This document shows, piece after piece, positions 51,823 to 61,234 of a stretch of DNA of 64,000 bases. The stretch is from positions 248,001 to 312,000 of the forward strand of contig SAQG01000002.1 in NCBI GenBank assembly GCA_004020315.1, given 5' to 3'. The number at the start of each line of letters is the position of its first letter. Positions within the stretch are counted from its first letter, which is position 1. Source of the stretch: Mesorhizobium sp. GTDB taxonomy: Bacteria; Pseudomonadota; Alphaproteobacteria; Rhizobiales; Rhizobiaceae. The notes under the pieces are model-generated. The model did no database searches. It saw only the letters and a program-made list of their open reading frames with translations, and had not been told where the DNA came from. A program made the position numbers and the translations under genes.

Positions 51823-52689
51823 ATGACCACCGATGCCGAAATCCAGACCGTTCTGCCTGCCCTTGCCTCCGGCAACGTTGCCGTCATCACCGGCGGCGCA
51901 AGCGGCATCGGCCTTGCCGCGGCCAAGCGGCTGGCAGCGATGAGCCTGAAAATCGTGCTTGCCGATCTCGATGGGGCGCGGCTCGATGAGGCTGCCCGCG
52001 CCGTTGCCATGATTGCCGGCGATAGCGCGGTACTTGCTGTCGCCACCGACGTCTCGAAAGCCGACGAAGTCGATCGGCTGGCCGAAAGGACGTTCGGTGC
52101 CTTCGGCGGCGTGTCGCTGTTGATGAACAATGCCGGCGTCGGCAACAATCCCGGCAAACCCTGGGAGAACCGCGATGCCTGGAGACGGCTGCTGGACATC
52201 AACTTCTGGGGCGTCGTCCATGGCGTCGAGGCCTTCGCGCCGCGTATGCTGGCTGCAGGAAAACCGGGCCTGATCGTCAACACCGGCTCCAAGCAAGGCA
52301 TCACCACGCCGCCCGGCAACCTTGCCTACAATGTCTCCAAATCCGGCGTGAAGACCTTTACCGAAGGCCTGGCGCATGCGTTGCGCAACGAGCCCGGCGC
52401 CAAGATTGCGGCGCATCTGCTCATTCCGGGGTTCACATTTACGGGCCTGACCGAGGGTGCGACCGAAAAGCCCGCCGGCGCCTGGACAGGCGAGCAGGTG
52501 ATCGACTTCATGCTGGCCTCGCTGGTGCGTGGCGATTTCTACATCCTGTGCCCCGACAACGAGGCGACGCGGCGCATGGACGAAAAGCGCATGGCCTGGG
52601 CGATCGGCGACATCATCGAGAACCGCCCTGCTCTATCGCGCTGGCACCCGGACCACAAGGAAGCGTTCGCGGCGTTCATGGAAAGCTGA
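51823..52689 (+). CDS. short-chain dehydrogenase/reductase (SDR)
   Basis: 288 residues. The cofactor motif VAVITGGASGIGLAAAKRLA (TGxxxGIG) is at residues about 24-40, then NNAGVGNN, and the active-site YNVSK (Y-x3-K) with the upstream Ser/Thr (NTGSKQG). It is a classical NAD(P)-dependent SDR of unknown substrate. The ATG at 51823 is preceded by AAGGAC. It converges with the iron-permease gene, 3 bp apart. Confidence 0.92.
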   Translation: MTTDAEIQTVLPALASGNVAVITGGASGIGLAAAKRLAAMSLKIVLADLDGARLDEAARAVAMIAGDSAVLAVATDVSKADEVDRLAERTFGAFGGVSLLMNNAGVGNNPGKPWENRDAWRRLLDINFWGVVHGVEAFAPRMLAAGKPGLIVNTGSKQGITTPPGNLAYNVSKSGVKTFTEGLAHALRNEPGAKIAAHLLIPGFTFTGLTEGATEKPAGAWTGEQVIDFMLASLVRGDFYILCPDNEATRRMDEKRMAWAIGDIIENRPALSRWHPDHKEAFAAFMES

Positions 52690-52692
52690 CGC

Positions 52693-53121
52693 TCACGCGG
52701 CATGCGTCTTCGAGCCGTGCTTCTGCGCAGCGGCTTTCTTGACCGCCATATCGGCGACCTGCTGGTCATGCCGCTTCGCCGCGCGCTCACATTTTTCGCG
52801 GATCTCCTGAACCTCGGATTCGGTCAGATGCTCGATACCGATAAAGCTGTTTTTGGCTTTGCTGACCCGGATCAATTCATCGAGCTTCGCCTGGATCGCG
52901 GCGCCATCGCGGTTCTGGGTGTTCTGGATGAGAAACACCATCAGGAAGGTGACGATCGTCGTGCCGGTATTGATGACGAGTTGCCACGTATCCGAAAAGC
53001 CGAACAACGGCCCGCTCACCGCCCAGACCACGATGAACAGGCAGCAGACCGCAAATGTCGGCGCCAAGCCGGCAATGTGCGCGACCGTAGTGGCAATCCT
53101 GGTGAAAAACTTCTCGATCAT
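52693..53121 (-). CDS. low-affinity iron permease family protein
   Basis: 142 residues with two membrane helices (FAVCCLFIVVWAVSGPLFGF and WQLVINTGTTIVTFLMVFLIQNTQNRDG). The segment with FLIQNTQNRDGAAIQAKLDELIR is the family hallmark (PF04120). Despite the family name, the role in iron uptake is proven mainly for fungal Fet4; the bacterial function is unknown. The C-terminal 40 residues are Lys/Ala-rich. The 180 bp up to the next gene shows no further feature. Confidence 0.9.
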   Translation of the reverse strand: MIEKFFTRIATTVAHIAGLAPTFAVCCLFIVVWAVSGPLFGFSDTWQLVINTGTTIVTFLMVFLIQNTQNRDGAAIQAKLDELIRVSKAKNSFIGIEHLTESEVQEIREKCERAAKRHDQQVADMAVKKAAAQKHGSKTHAA

Positions 53122-53301
53122 CGAAAAATCCTCAATGGCATGGGGTAACAGCCGGCAGCCGTTCCGGGTTCCCTCGAAGAGGCTGATTTACGGGCACAAT
53201 TAGATACACACGACAGCGCACGACCAGGAAAAACACCTTGTGGGTTGCTGCCATGGTGCCCGTGCAGACGAAAAACGTCTGGTCCTTCCCGCCTGTGCCA
53301 A

Positions 53302-53943
53302 TCAGGGGTCGTCGTTCTCCCAACGATCGAGAAAGGCCTCGATCGGCATTGCCTGCATGTCGGGAATGGCCCTGGCGAGTTTTTCGACCGACCAGTCCCA
53401 CCAGCCGAGGCTTTCAATCCGAGCAGCGGTTTTCTCGGCAAAACGCTGGCGCAGCGGCTTGGCCGGCACGCCGGCGACGATCGCATAGGCAGGTACATCG
53501 CGCGTCACCACCGCGTTGGCGCCGACGATAGCGCCATTGCCGATGGTCACATCAGGCATGATCACCGCGCCATGGCCGATCCAGACATCGTGGCCGATGG
53601 TGACCGACTTCGCCCGCCGCCGTTCCCGGAACGCCGCGTCGACGCCCAGCCAGCGAAAATATTCGTTCGGGCGGTAGCTGACCTTGTGCTGGGTCAACCG
53701 CTCAACCGGGTGCTCCAGCGCGTTGATCCGGCTGTTGGCGGCGATCGAACAGAACTTGCCGATCGTCGTGTAGATCGCCTCCGCGTGACGCTCGAAATAG
53801 GAGAAGTCGCCGACCGATACCTCGCGCAGGATGACCCGCTCGCCGATCGAGGCGTAGCGCCCAAGCTTGCACGCCTTCAATTCCGCGGTCGGGTGGATGC
53901 GCGGCTCGGGGTCTTTCAGGACAAGATTTTCGGGACGGTCCAT
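53302..53943 (-). CDS. hexapeptide-repeat transferase, phosphonate-metabolism type (TIGR03308-like)
   Basis: 213 residues from ATG 53943 ([22 protein letters not shown]). The left-handed beta-helix repeats ([25 protein letters not shown] ... [54 protein letters not shown]) and [23 protein letters not shown] match the acetyltransferases found in phosphonate (phn) gene clusters. No phn gene is visible here, so its role may differ; related proteins acetylate antibiotics. The start could also be an ATG 12 codons upstream. Confidence 0.82.
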   Translation of the reverse strand: MDRPENLVLKDPEPRIHPTAELKACKLGRYASIGERVILREVSVGDFSYFERHAEAIYTTIGKFCSIAANSRINALEHPVERLTQHKVSYRPNEYFRWLGVDAAFRERRRAKSVTIGHDVWIGHGAVIMPDVTIGNGAIVGANAVVTRDVPAYAIVAGVPAKPLRQRFAEKTAARIESLGWWDWSVEKLARAIPDMQAMPIEAFLDRWENDDP

Positions 53944-53985
53944 GCCGGCGGCTTTACGCCGCCGCAAACGCTCTCGCAAGCCGAA

Positions 53986-54029
53986 CTACAGCGCCGCGCA
54001 TCCGTTTGGACGCGCAAAAGACGCTGTAG
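53986..54029. repeat. palindromic repeat (CTACAGCG ... CGCTGTAG)
   Basis: Perfect 8-bp arms with an inner GCGC-TCC / GGA-GCGC pair; the tail GACGCTGTAGGACTT resembles the one at 56614. It lies between the hexapeptide transferase and creA, both on the minus strand. Confidence 0.65.
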
Positions 54030-54040
54030 GACTTCAAATT

Positions 54041-54529
54041 CTATTTCGGCTTGCCGTTGGTCCACACTACGTTCTGGCCATAGAGCGGCACCGTGGTGAC
54101 CGACATTTTCGCTGAACCGTCCTGCACCTGGCGCGAATGCGACAGATAGACCAGGGTTTCATTGGTTTTGTCGTAGATGCGGTTCACCACCTGCTTCTTC
54201 CAGATCAGGCTGATGCCTTGCTTGAACACTTCCTCACCGGCCTCGCTCATATCGATGTCGCCGATGGTGATCGGCCCGGTCTGGCGGCAGGAGATCGAAG
54301 AATCGGACGGATCCTCGAACCAGTTGCCCTTCTGCAGGCGATCGATTACGCCGCGATCGAAATAGGAGACGTGGCAGGTCACGCCTTCGACCTTCGGATC
54401 CTTGATCGCCTCGATGATGATGTCGTTGCCGAGCCAGTCGACGCCGACCTTGCCCACTTCCTGGGCGACAGCCGCACCGGCACCGATGACAAGGCATGCG
54501 GCCAAAGCGCCGCCGATCAGTTTTCGCAA
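54041..54529 (-). CDS. creA: CreA family exported protein
   Basis: 162 residues from TTG 54529, which has AGGAGG five bases upstream. The signal peptide LRKLIGGALAACLVIGAGAAVAQ is followed by EVGKVGVDWLGNDIIIEAIKDPKVEGVTCHVSYFDRG (CreA family, with conserved cysteines in TCHVSYF and SISCRQTGP). The function is unknown although it is conserved in many proteobacteria. The frame continuing upstream to 54637 has no start of comparable quality. Confidence 0.88.
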   Translation of the reverse strand: MRKLIGGALAACLVIGAGAAVAQEVGKVGVDWLGNDIIIEAIKDPKVEGVTCHVSYFDRGVIDRLQKGNWFEDPSDSSISCRQTGPITIGDIDMSEAGEEVFKQGISLIWKKQVVNRIYDKTNETLVYLSHSRQVQDGSAKMSVTTVPLYGQNVVWTNGKPK

Positions 54530-54730
54530 GGAAGCCTCCTGCGGTTCGAGTTTTGCCGACCTCAGGTGGGACGGGCGGCAGCGCTTTGCAAGCTGCTCAC
54601 CCTTTTGACAGGAAAGCCGGTTGCGGCAACGCGACATCTTTGCGCGCGTGAGATCAAACCGTTAAGAGTGTTCGCCGAACAGGCTTTGCGCCGATATGGC
54701 GCCAATGAAATCACGACGGACACCCAATTG

Positions 54731-55306
54731 ATGATGCGTTCAATACTGGTCGGCATTCTCGTCCTGATGGCGGCGGGCATCGGCTGGCTCACCTTTGAAT
54801 GGTACCGCGGGCACTATGGCGGCGAGCCGTTCGGCGCGCCGTTCACCCTGGTCGACCAGAAGGGCGCTCCGATCACCGAGGCTGCCTTTCGCGGCCACCC
54901 CAGCGTCGTCTTCTTCGGCTTCACCCATTGTCCGGAAGTCTGCCCGACCACGCTGTTCGAACTGGCCGGCTGGCTGAAGACGTTGGGTGACGATGGCAAG
55001 AACCTGCGCGCCTATTTCGTTACCGTCGACCCGGAGCGCGACACGCCCGAAATCATGAACGCCTATATCAGCAATTTCTCCGACCGCATCCTCGGCATAT
55101 CAGGCGACCCGGACAAGGTTCGCGCCATGGCCAAATCCTTCGGCATCTATTCGAAGAAGGTCGATACGGGCAACGGCGACTACACGATGGACCACACCGC
55201 TTCGGTGCTGCTGCTCAACGCCAGGGGCGACTTCGCCGGCACCATCGCTTATGGCGAAAGCCCGGACGCTGCCATCGCCAAGCTCAAGCGGCTGGCGGAA
55301 GGTTAG
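54731..55306 (+). CDS. SCO1/SenC family copper chaperone
   Basis: 191 residues. An N-terminal anchor ([19 protein letters not shown]) precedes a thioredoxin fold with the copper ligands C67 and C71 (HCPEVC) and a His in [10 protein letters not shown] (about residue 157). It delivers copper to the CuA site of cytochrome c oxidase at the periplasmic side. ATG 54731 and 54734 are equivalent; the open frame from 54137 is antisense to creA. It is followed by a palindromic repeat overlapping its stop. Confidence 0.93.
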   Translation: MMRSILVGILVLMAAGIGWLTFEWYRGHYGGEPFGAPFTLVDQKGAPITEAAFRGHPSVVFFGFTHCPEVCPTTLFELAGWLKTLGDDGKNLRAYFVTVDPERDTPEIMNAYISNFSDRILGISGDPDKVRAMAKSFGIYSKKVDTGNGDYTMDHTASVLLLNARGDFAGTIAYGESPDAAIAKLKRLAEG

Positions 55307-55353
55307 AGCATGATCCCGAAAGGTGGGACCGGTTTTCGGAAAAGATCATGCTC
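55306..55353. repeat. palindromic repeat (GAGCATGATC ... GATCATGCTC)
   Basis: Perfect 10-bp arms with inner CCGAAA / TTTTCGG, the same architecture as 35120-35167. It begins on the last base of the SCO stop and carries an ATG (55348) in frame with prmA, so it supplies a false or alternative start. Confidence 0.8.
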
Positions 55354-55371
55354 AAACAAAAATATCGTTTG

Positions 55372-56244
55372 ATGACCCAAACGCGACTTTATTTCACCAC
55401 TGGAAAGATCGAGGCCGACCGTATCTTCGCGGCGTTCGAAGCGGCCTTCGAAGACGAGGGCCTGCCGATTGGCGTGCTCGAGGTCGACGAGGACCGCGAC
55501 ATCCACGAAGTGTCGCTCTATGCCGACGGCGATGTCGATGCCGTCGAGGCGCGCGTGAAAGACATTCTTGCCGGGCTCGCCCTGTCGATGCCGATTACCC
55601 GGGAGCCGGTGCCTGATATCGACTGGGTGACGCGTTCGTTGGAGGGACTGAAGCCGGTGCGGGCCGGCCGTTTCTTCGTTCACGGCGCGCATGACCGCAG
55701 GAAGCGCCACAGCGGCGAGCTCGCCATCGAGATCGAGGCCGGCCTGGCTTTCGGCACCGGCCATCACGGCACCACCGCCGGCTGCCTTGAAATGCTGGAA
55801 CAGGTCGTGCGGCGCGAGCGCCCGCGCAACGCGCTCGACCTCGGCACCGGCAGTGCGGTGCTGGCCATCGCGCTGGCCAAGCTCGCCCATATCCCAGTGC
55901 TGGCGACCGACATCGATCCGGTCGCCATAACGGTCGCCGCCGCCAATGCGCGGCTCAATCACGTCAAGGCGCTCGTCGAAACGGTGACGGCGCCGGGCTT
56001 CCACCATCCGATCTTTGCCGCGCGCAGGCCCTTCGACCTCATCGTCGCCAACATACTGGCGCGGCCGCTGATGCGGCTGGCGCCCGAAATGGCCAAGCAT
56101 ATCACCCTGGGCGGCTCGATCGTAGTGTCAGGCATTCTCAACCGGCAGCGCGAGGCGGTGGTCTCGGCCTATATCGGCCAGCAGTTCCGCCATGTCAGGA
56201 CGTTGCACCGCGAAGGCTGGGTCACGATCCACCTCAAGCGGTGA
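55372..56244 (+). CDS. prmA: ribosomal protein L11 methyltransferase
   Basis: 290 residues. It trimethylates L11 on Lys residues and the N-terminus. The C-terminal methyltransferase domain has [20 protein letters not shown], the SAM motif [17 protein letters not shown] and [18 protein letters not shown] (post-I NILA motif), all specific to PrmA. ATG 55372 gives [10 protein letters not shown], the usual start; an in-frame ATG at 55348 lies inside the palindromic repeat and would add eight residues. Confidence 0.95.
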   Translation: MTQTRLYFTTGKIEADRIFAAFEAAFEDEGLPIGVLEVDEDRDIHEVSLYADGDVDAVEARVKDILAGLALSMPITREPVPDIDWVTRSLEGLKPVRAGRFFVHGAHDRRKRHSGELAIEIEAGLAFGTGHHGTTAGCLEMLEQVVRRERPRNALDLGTGSAVLAIALAKLAHIPVLATDIDPVAITVAAANARLNHVKALVETVTAPGFHHPIFAARRPFDLIVANILARPLMRLAPEMAKHITLGGSIVVSGILNRQREAVVSAYIGQQFRHVRTLHREGWVTIHLKR

Positions 56245-56279
56245 CGCGCAACACCTTCAATCGCAAGCCGTAAATTCGC

Positions 56280-56465
56280 TCAAACGTAGCGCGACCTTGC
56301 CGTCTTCCTCAGTTCTTCGCGATCGTAGCCGTGCGCTTTCAGCGTTTCGTCGTCAAAACCAAGCAAAACGCCGCTCACATAGCGGCTCGCTTCGCGCTGG
56401 CGCGCTTCGATGAGAGCGTTCATGGCGCTTCTGAAAAATCCGCGTCTGGCTGAAATCGTGGACAT
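56280..56465 (-). CDS. DUF1127 (YjiS-like) small protein
   Basis: 61 residues, MSTISARRGFFRSAMNALIEARQREASRYVSGVLLGFDDETLKAHGYDREELRK. The C-terminal part is the DUF1127 motif (G-x-D-x-x-L-x-x-x-G-x-x-R). Small arginine-rich proteins of this type are known to affect RNA turnover, phosphate and carbon metabolism in alphaproteobacteria. The ATG has AAAGGAG upstream. The in-frame extension to 56597 is unlikely. Confidence 0.88.
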   Translation of the reverse strand: MSTISARRGFFRSAMNALIEARQREASRYVSGVLLGFDDETLKAHGYDREELRKTARSRYV

Positions 56466-56613
56466 GATGGTCTCCTTTGCAGGGCAATAAGACTCGTTCC
56501 TCCACATCGAAAAGGTAAGGCCTGCTGACCTATTTGAAAATCGCTGATTCTGCATGGCGTCTATGCGAAAAAGCGATGTTGCTGGACCAAACCCCACCGG
56601 TTGCCAGGCGGCG

Positions 56614-56695
56614 GACGCTGTAGCACTTTGATCTTGCGCTGATTTTCCGACGATCAGCGCAGCAAAAGTCGATTCCGATTTTCGGGGTCATGCGC
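56614..56695. repeat. composite palindromic repeat, truncated copy
   Basis: Begins GACGCTGTAGCACTTTGAT (as at 54021) and ends CGATTCCGATTTTCGGG (56670-56686), a 17-bp string identical to 62040-62056. The middle has a small inverted pair (GCGCTGAT / ATCAGCGC). It lacks the left arm of the element at 61971. It occupies most of the 262-bp gap before the M24 gene, which is otherwise featureless. Confidence 0.6.
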
Positions 56696-56727
56696 TACGG
56701 TCGCGCCAGCATCCGAGGAGAGGCCAG

Positions 56728-58572
56728 ATGTTCCAGACTTTTGATTCTGCCGGCGACCCCGCCGTCGGCAAGCCGCGTGTGGCGTTGCTGCGTCAATGGC
56801 TGGCGGTCAACGGGCTGGATGGCTTCATCGTGCCTCGTGCCGACGAGCACCAGGGCGAATATGTCGCCGACCGCTCGGCGCGGCTGAGATGGCTGACCGG
56901 CTTCAGCGGTTCGGCCGGCGTCGCCATCGTGCTTGGCGACCGTGCCGTCATGTTCGTCGACGGGCGCTACACGCTGCAGGTGCGCCAGGAGGTCGATCTC
57001 GACATCTTTTCGATCGAAAGCCTGGTCGACAATCCACCCGCCACCTGGATCAAGGACAATCTCGGCAAGGGCGTGCGGCTCGGCTTCGATCCCTGGCTGC
57101 AGACGGTCGGCGACATGAAGGCGCTGAAAGCTTCGGCCGAAAAATCGGGAGCGACATTGGTGCCGCTCGAGAAGAATCCGATCGACGCCATCTGGGAGGA
57201 CCAGCCCGACCCGCCGCTGGCGCCGGTCGAGATTCATCCGATCGCCTTTGCCGGCGAACTGGCCAAGGACAAGCTGGCGCGGCTGGCCGAGGCCATTGGC
57301 AAGGATGGCGCCACCCACACCGTGCTGACCGACCCGTCCTCCATCGCCTGGGCCTTCGACATCCGCGGCGGCGACGTGCCGCATACGCCGCTGGCACTCG
57401 GCTTCGCCGTGCTCGCCGCCGATGGGGCGCACCTGCTTTTCATGGATCAGCGCAAGTTTTCGCGCACTGTCGCGGCCTATCTGACGCAACTCGCCGAATT
57501 GCATGAACCCAGTGAATTCGAAGCGGCGATCGCAGCCCTCGCCAAGGGCGGCGCGAAGATCGCGCTGGACCCGGTGCTGGCGGCGGAGAAGCTCAGGATG
57601 CTGGTCGAGGACAATGGCGGCACTGTCATTGCCGCGCCCGACCCTGCCCGCATCCCACGCGCAACGAAGAACCAGGCCGAGATCAACGGCGCCCGCGCCG
57701 CGCATCGCCGCGATGGCGCCGCGGTCGCCAAGCTGCTTTGCTGGCTCGACCGCCAAGAACCCGGCAAGCTCGACGAAATCGCGGTCGTCACCAAACTGGA
57801 GGAGTGCCGCCGCAGCACCGGCGAGGAAACGCAGATGCCGCTGCGCGATGTGTCTTTCGACACCATCTCGGGCGCGGGCCCGAACGGCGCCATCATGCAC
57901 TACCGCGTTTCCCGCGCCACCAGCCGAAAGCTTCAGTCTGGCGAACTGTTCCTGCTCGATTCGGGCGGGCAGTATCAGGACGGCACCACCGACATCACCC
58001 GCACCGTGCCGATCGGCACACCGACCGAGGAAATGCGCGAACGCTTCACGCTGGTGCTGAAGGGCATGATCGGTATTTCCATGCTGCGTTTCCCCCCGGG
58101 CACGCGTGGCTCCGAGATCGATGCCGTGGCGCGCCTTGCCCTGTGGAAACATGGCTGCGATTTCGCCCATGGCACCGGCCACGGCGTCGGCTCCTATCTG
58201 GCCGTGCACGAGGGCCCGCAGCGCATCGCCAGGACCGGCACTGAAAAGCTGCTGGCAGGCATGATCGTCTCCAACGAGCCGGGCTACTACAAGGAGGGTT
58301 CTTACGGCATCCGAATCGAGAACCTCGTCCTGGTGACACCGGCTGAGCCGATCGAAGGCGGCGACATCGCCATGCACGGTTTCGAGACGCTAACGTTGGC
58401 GCCCATCGACACCAGGCTGGTGCGGTCCGACCTTTTGACGCGCGACGAGCTGCATTGGCTCGACACATACCACGCGCGTGTGCTGACCGAGATCGGCCCG
58501 ATGCTCGACGGCGAGACGCTGGCATGGCTGGAAAAGGCAACCGCACCGCTGCCGCACGACCAGAAGATTTGA
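56728..58572 (+). CDS. aminopeptidase P family protein (M24B Xaa-Pro peptidase)
   Basis: 614 residues, the long three-domain form: two N-terminal creatinase-like domains and a C-terminal pita-bread peptidase. The dimetal ligands are visible as D411 and D422 (LLDSGGQYQDGTTDITRT), a His in GTGHGVGSY, Glu in VSNEPGYY and Glu in GIRIENL, the full M24 set. It cleaves the N-terminal residue before proline. The ATG follows GAGAGG. Convergent with the next gene, 144 bp apart. Confidence 0.94.
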   Translation: MFQTFDSAGDPAVGKPRVALLRQWLAVNGLDGFIVPRADEHQGEYVADRSARLRWLTGFSGSAGVAIVLGDRAVMFVDGRYTLQVRQEVDLDIFSIESLVDNPPATWIKDNLGKGVRLGFDPWLQTVGDMKALKASAEKSGATLVPLEKNPIDAIWEDQPDPPLAPVEIHPIAFAGELAKDKLARLAEAIGKDGATHTVLTDPSSIAWAFDIRGGDVPHTPLALGFAVLAADGAHLLFMDQRKFSRTVAAYLTQLAELHEPSEFEAAIAALAKGGAKIALDPVLAAEKLRMLVEDNGGTVIAAPDPARIPRATKNQAEINGARAAHRRDGAAVAKLLCWLDRQEPGKLDEIAVVTKLEECRRSTGEETQMPLRDVSFDTISGAGPNGAIMHYRVSRATSRKLQSGELFLLDSGGQYQDGTTDITRTVPIGTPTEEMRERFTLVLKGMIGISMLRFPPGTRGSEIDAVARLALWKHGCDFAHGTGHGVGSYLAVHEGPQRIARTGTEKLLAGMIVSNEPGYYKEGSYGIRIENLVLVTPAEPIEGGDIAMHGFETLTLAPIDTRLVRSDLLTRDELHWLDTYHARVLTEIGPMLDGETLAWLEKATAPLPHDQKI

Positions 58573-58716
58573 GTTTCGGAAAGGAGTGGGTCAGCTATCG
58601 GCCCGAAACCAGCATCGCCCTGAGTGCGAGACGGACCTTGGCTTGTGCTGCCCCAACAGCTGCGCGAAGCACGCCACGCGCAGACGATGTCAATCTGCAG
58701 GGAATGGCCTGTAGTC

Positions 58717-60342
58717 TTATTGCTGCCAACCGGCTTTCTTCAACAGATGTGCCATCTCGTTTGCCCAATGTGGATTGCGCAGCCTGAGCGGCGCCAAGGC
58801 ATCGCCTGAAGGATTTTCCATTTCCCGCATCGGCTCAACGCAAGATCTTGCCTCCGGCAGGTGGCCGAGCGAAACGTAGCAGCAGGCGAGTGTTTCGTGG
58901 GCAGGCCGCCAATCGGGAGCGATCTTGCGCGCCTTGATGGCTGCGGCAAGCGCCTCGTTTGCCTGTCCTGCGAACAGATATGCGAGCGCCAGGACATTGA
59001 ACCAGACGAAGTTCTGCGGATCGTAAGGGTTCAACATAAGGCCGTGTTCGAGCGGCGCTATCGCTTCGGATGCGCTGCCGCGGAAAAGCTGCCCCATTCC
59101 CAACACCAGATGGCCAAGGGCGAAGCTTGGGCTGATCTCGATCGCCTTTTCCGCGGCAAGAACGGCCTGTTCCGGTGCATTGGCGTAGATGCTGCAGATG
59201 GCCAGCGCGTAATGCGAATAGGGGTTCTTCTCGTCGAGCCGAACCGCCTTCAGGGCTGCATCCAGGCCTTCCCGGATATCCTGTGCTGGTTTGTCGCTCC
59301 AGCCGTAAGCAACGATGCCGGCGCTCACGCGGCCGAGCCAGAGATGGGCCTCTGCCAGTTCAGGGTCGAGCCTGCACGCCTCCCGAAACAGCTTGCGGGC
59401 ACTCAAGTGAGTTTGACGGCCGACATGGTGGAAATGCCAGGTACCTTGCCGCACCAGGTCCCGGGCCGTCGCGTTTCCGCTGCTGCGCGCAGCGGCTGGA
59501 AGCGACTCCGTCTTGAGAAGTTCGGGCTCGATCGCGCCTGCCACCCGCTCGGCTATCGCATCCTGGACGGCGAAGGCCTCCGTCATTTCCATCTCGTATC
59601 GTTCGGCCCAGATCTGATTGGCAGAAGCGGCATCGACCAGTTGCGTCGAGACACGGATATGGCGGCCGGATCGGCGCACGCTGCCTTCCAGCACATAACG
59701 AACGCCAAGCTCGTGTGCCACCCGCTTGGAGTCGACGGGCTTGTCCTTGTAGACGAAGCTGGAATTGCGCCCGATCACGCGGAACCAGCGGAACCTCGTC
59801 AGCGCGGTGATAATGTCCTCGGTGATGCCGTCAGCCAGATAGGCCTGTTCCCGGTCGCCGCTGACATTGGCGAACGGCAGGACCGCGATGGCCGGCCTTT
59901 CGTAGAGACTCGCCGGCTGGCCGGGAGCACCGTCTGCAGCGCCGTCCAGTACACGAACGCTGCCGGCGAAACGATATCCAGTGCGGGGAACCGTGGCGAT
60001 CCACGCGCTGCCGTCCGGCTGTGGGCCGAGCAGCTTGCGCAGGGCGGCAATCTGCACCGAGAGATTGCTTTCCTCTACAACAGCATCGGGCCAAGCCGCT
60101 TCCATGAGTGCCGTCTTACTGAGCACTTGCGTTGGTGCCTCCAGCAGGGCTTGAAGCAACGACAAGCCTTTTTGCCCGAGCGCAACAGGTCGGCCCTCGC
60201 GGACGAGCGCCCCGCGCAGCATGTCGAGCACGAACGGTCCGAACGCTAAGCATCGCGGTGCTGCGACATTCCGCTTATCGGCTTCGGAAGAATTCGGAAC
60301 TTTTCGCCTCCCCTTTAGGACTTCGGCCGGACGTGTGGTCAT
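58717..60342 (-). CDS. ToxR/CadC-like winged-helix regulator with TPR sensor region
   Basis: 541 residues. A trans_reg_C winged helix is at about residues 30-128 (VLDMLRGALVREGRPVALGQKGLSLLQALLEAPTQVLSKTALMEAAWPD ... VPRTGYRFAG). An adenylate-cyclase-like segment (AIAVLPFANVSGDREQAYLADGITEDIITALTRF) comes at about 150, then TPR-like repeats in the last 220 residues. No membrane helix is evident, unlike CadC. It probably senses an unknown signal and regulates transcription, perhaps of the divergent cupin gene 42 bp from its start. Confidence 0.85.
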   Translation of the reverse strand: MTTRPAEVLKGRRKVPNSSEADKRNVAAPRCLAFGPFVLDMLRGALVREGRPVALGQKGLSLLQALLEAPTQVLSKTALMEAAWPDAVVEESNLSVQIAALRKLLGPQPDGSAWIATVPRTGYRFAGSVRVLDGAADGAPGQPASLYERPAIAVLPFANVSGDREQAYLADGITEDIITALTRFRWFRVIGRNSSFVYKDKPVDSKRVAHELGVRYVLEGSVRRSGRHIRVSTQLVDAASANQIWAERYEMEMTEAFAVQDAIAERVAGAIEPELLKTESLPAAARSSGNATARDLVRQGTWHFHHVGRQTHLSARKLFREACRLDPELAEAHLWLGRVSAGIVAYGWSDKPAQDIREGLDAALKAVRLDEKNPYSHYALAICSIYANAPEQAVLAAEKAIEISPSFALGHLVLGMGQLFRGSASEAIAPLEHGLMLNPYDPQNFVWFNVLALAYLFAGQANEALAAAIKARKIAPDWRPAHETLACCYVSLGHLPEARSCVEPMREMENPSGDALAPLRLRNPHWANEMAHLLKKAGWQQ

Positions 60343-60384
60343 TTTGGCCGTTCTTCGCCCAGACTATCACAAATGGAGGTCGAA

Positions 60385-60831
60385 ATGACGATGTTGAAGC
60401 AATCGTCCGGAACGGACAGTGTGGCGCCAAGCGACGGCAAGGCTGTAGTCGTCAGGGGTGGCGAGGCTTATCGGGCCGAGCAGGGGTCGGACTATCTACC
60501 GGGAATAAGTGCTGAGACCGTCGGCGCGAAGGCGCTTTGGCTGGGCATTGCCACGATACCTCCGGGGAAACGGACCAAGGCCCACGTCCACGCACGCCAC
60601 GAAACAGCATTCTATATGTTGAGCGGAGACGAGCTGGAGATGTGGAGTGGCGACGAACTGCAGTTTCGGGACGTCGTGCATCCCGGCGACTATCTCTATA
60701 TTCCCGCCAACGTGCTTCACGTTGCCGTGAACCGGGCAAGCACGCCCGCCACCTTTATCGGCGCCCGCAACGAACCGACCGCACAGGAAAGCGTCGTTCT
60801 GTTCCCGGAGATGGATGGGAGGATACCGTAG
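60385..60831 (+). CDS. cupin domain protein
   Basis: 148 residues from ATG 60385, with GGAGG just upstream; the ATG at 60373 is not spaced from a site. The cupin motif reads HVHARHETAFYMLSGDELEMWSGDELQF followed by VHPGDYLYIPANVLHVAVN, with the metal-binding His/Glu set (H-x-H-x3-H/E and the second-motif H). It could be a small dioxygenase, isomerase or binding protein; the substrate is unknown. Divergent from the TPR regulator. Confidence 0.85.
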   Translation: MTMLKQSSGTDSVAPSDGKAVVVRGGEAYRAEQGSDYLPGISAETVGAKALWLGIATIPPGKRTKAHVHARHETAFYMLSGDELEMWSGDELQFRDVVHPGDYLYIPANVLHVAVNRASTPATFIGARNEPTAQESVVLFPEMDGRIP

Positions 60832-60842
60832 AAGCGCGCCTT

Positions 60843-60880
60843 CCAGGAACGTTTCGCGAGAGCAGGGTTCTCGCGCCTGG
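60843..60880. terminator. hairpin between convergent cupin and azlD genes
   Basis: CCAGG ... CCTGG enclose a perfect 7-bp stem CGCGAGA-N7-TCTCGCG (60855-60875), twelve bases after the cupin stop. No T-run follows. It is placed to act as a terminator for either strand. Confidence 0.45.
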
Positions 60881-60937
60881 CCGACGTGCCGGGTGTCAGA
60901 ATGGAAAGACTGCGCGCGGCGTACTCAGCCGGTCCGG

Positions 60938-61234
60938 TTATCCGACGAACTGCCGAGCGAGGACCAGCACGGCGGCGCCGGCCAAAAACATCGCCATGAG
61001 CCCGCCCCGTAGCGACACCAGCGCGGTGACGATCAGCGCCGCCCATTCCGCCGGTCCGGCGGTAAGGGCAGCCGGCGCCACCAGTGTGGTCAGCACTGCC
61101 GCCGGCACGGCGTTCAGGCCTGCTTCGACACGCGGATGAATGTTTTCGAAGCGCGAGATGACAAGATGCCCGCCGATGCGAGTGAGATAGGTCGCGAGCG
61201 CACCGGCGATGATGATCCACAAGGTTGTGCTCAT
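60938..61234 (-). CDS. azlD: AzlD family branched-chain amino acid export subunit
   Basis: 98 residues with three or four hydrophobic helices (TLWIIIAGALATYLTRIGGHLVI, LNAVPAAVLTTLVAPAALT, GGLMAMFLAGAAVLVLARQFVG). It is the small partner of AzlC, with which it forms an inner-membrane exporter of branched-chain amino acids and analogues. Its ATG overlaps the azlC stop by 4 bp. Confidence 0.93.
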   Translation of the reverse strand: MSTTLWIIIAGALATYLTRIGGHLVISRFENIHPRVEAGLNAVPAAVLTTLVAPAALTAGPAEWAALIVTALVSLRGGLMAMFLAGAAVLVLARQFVG

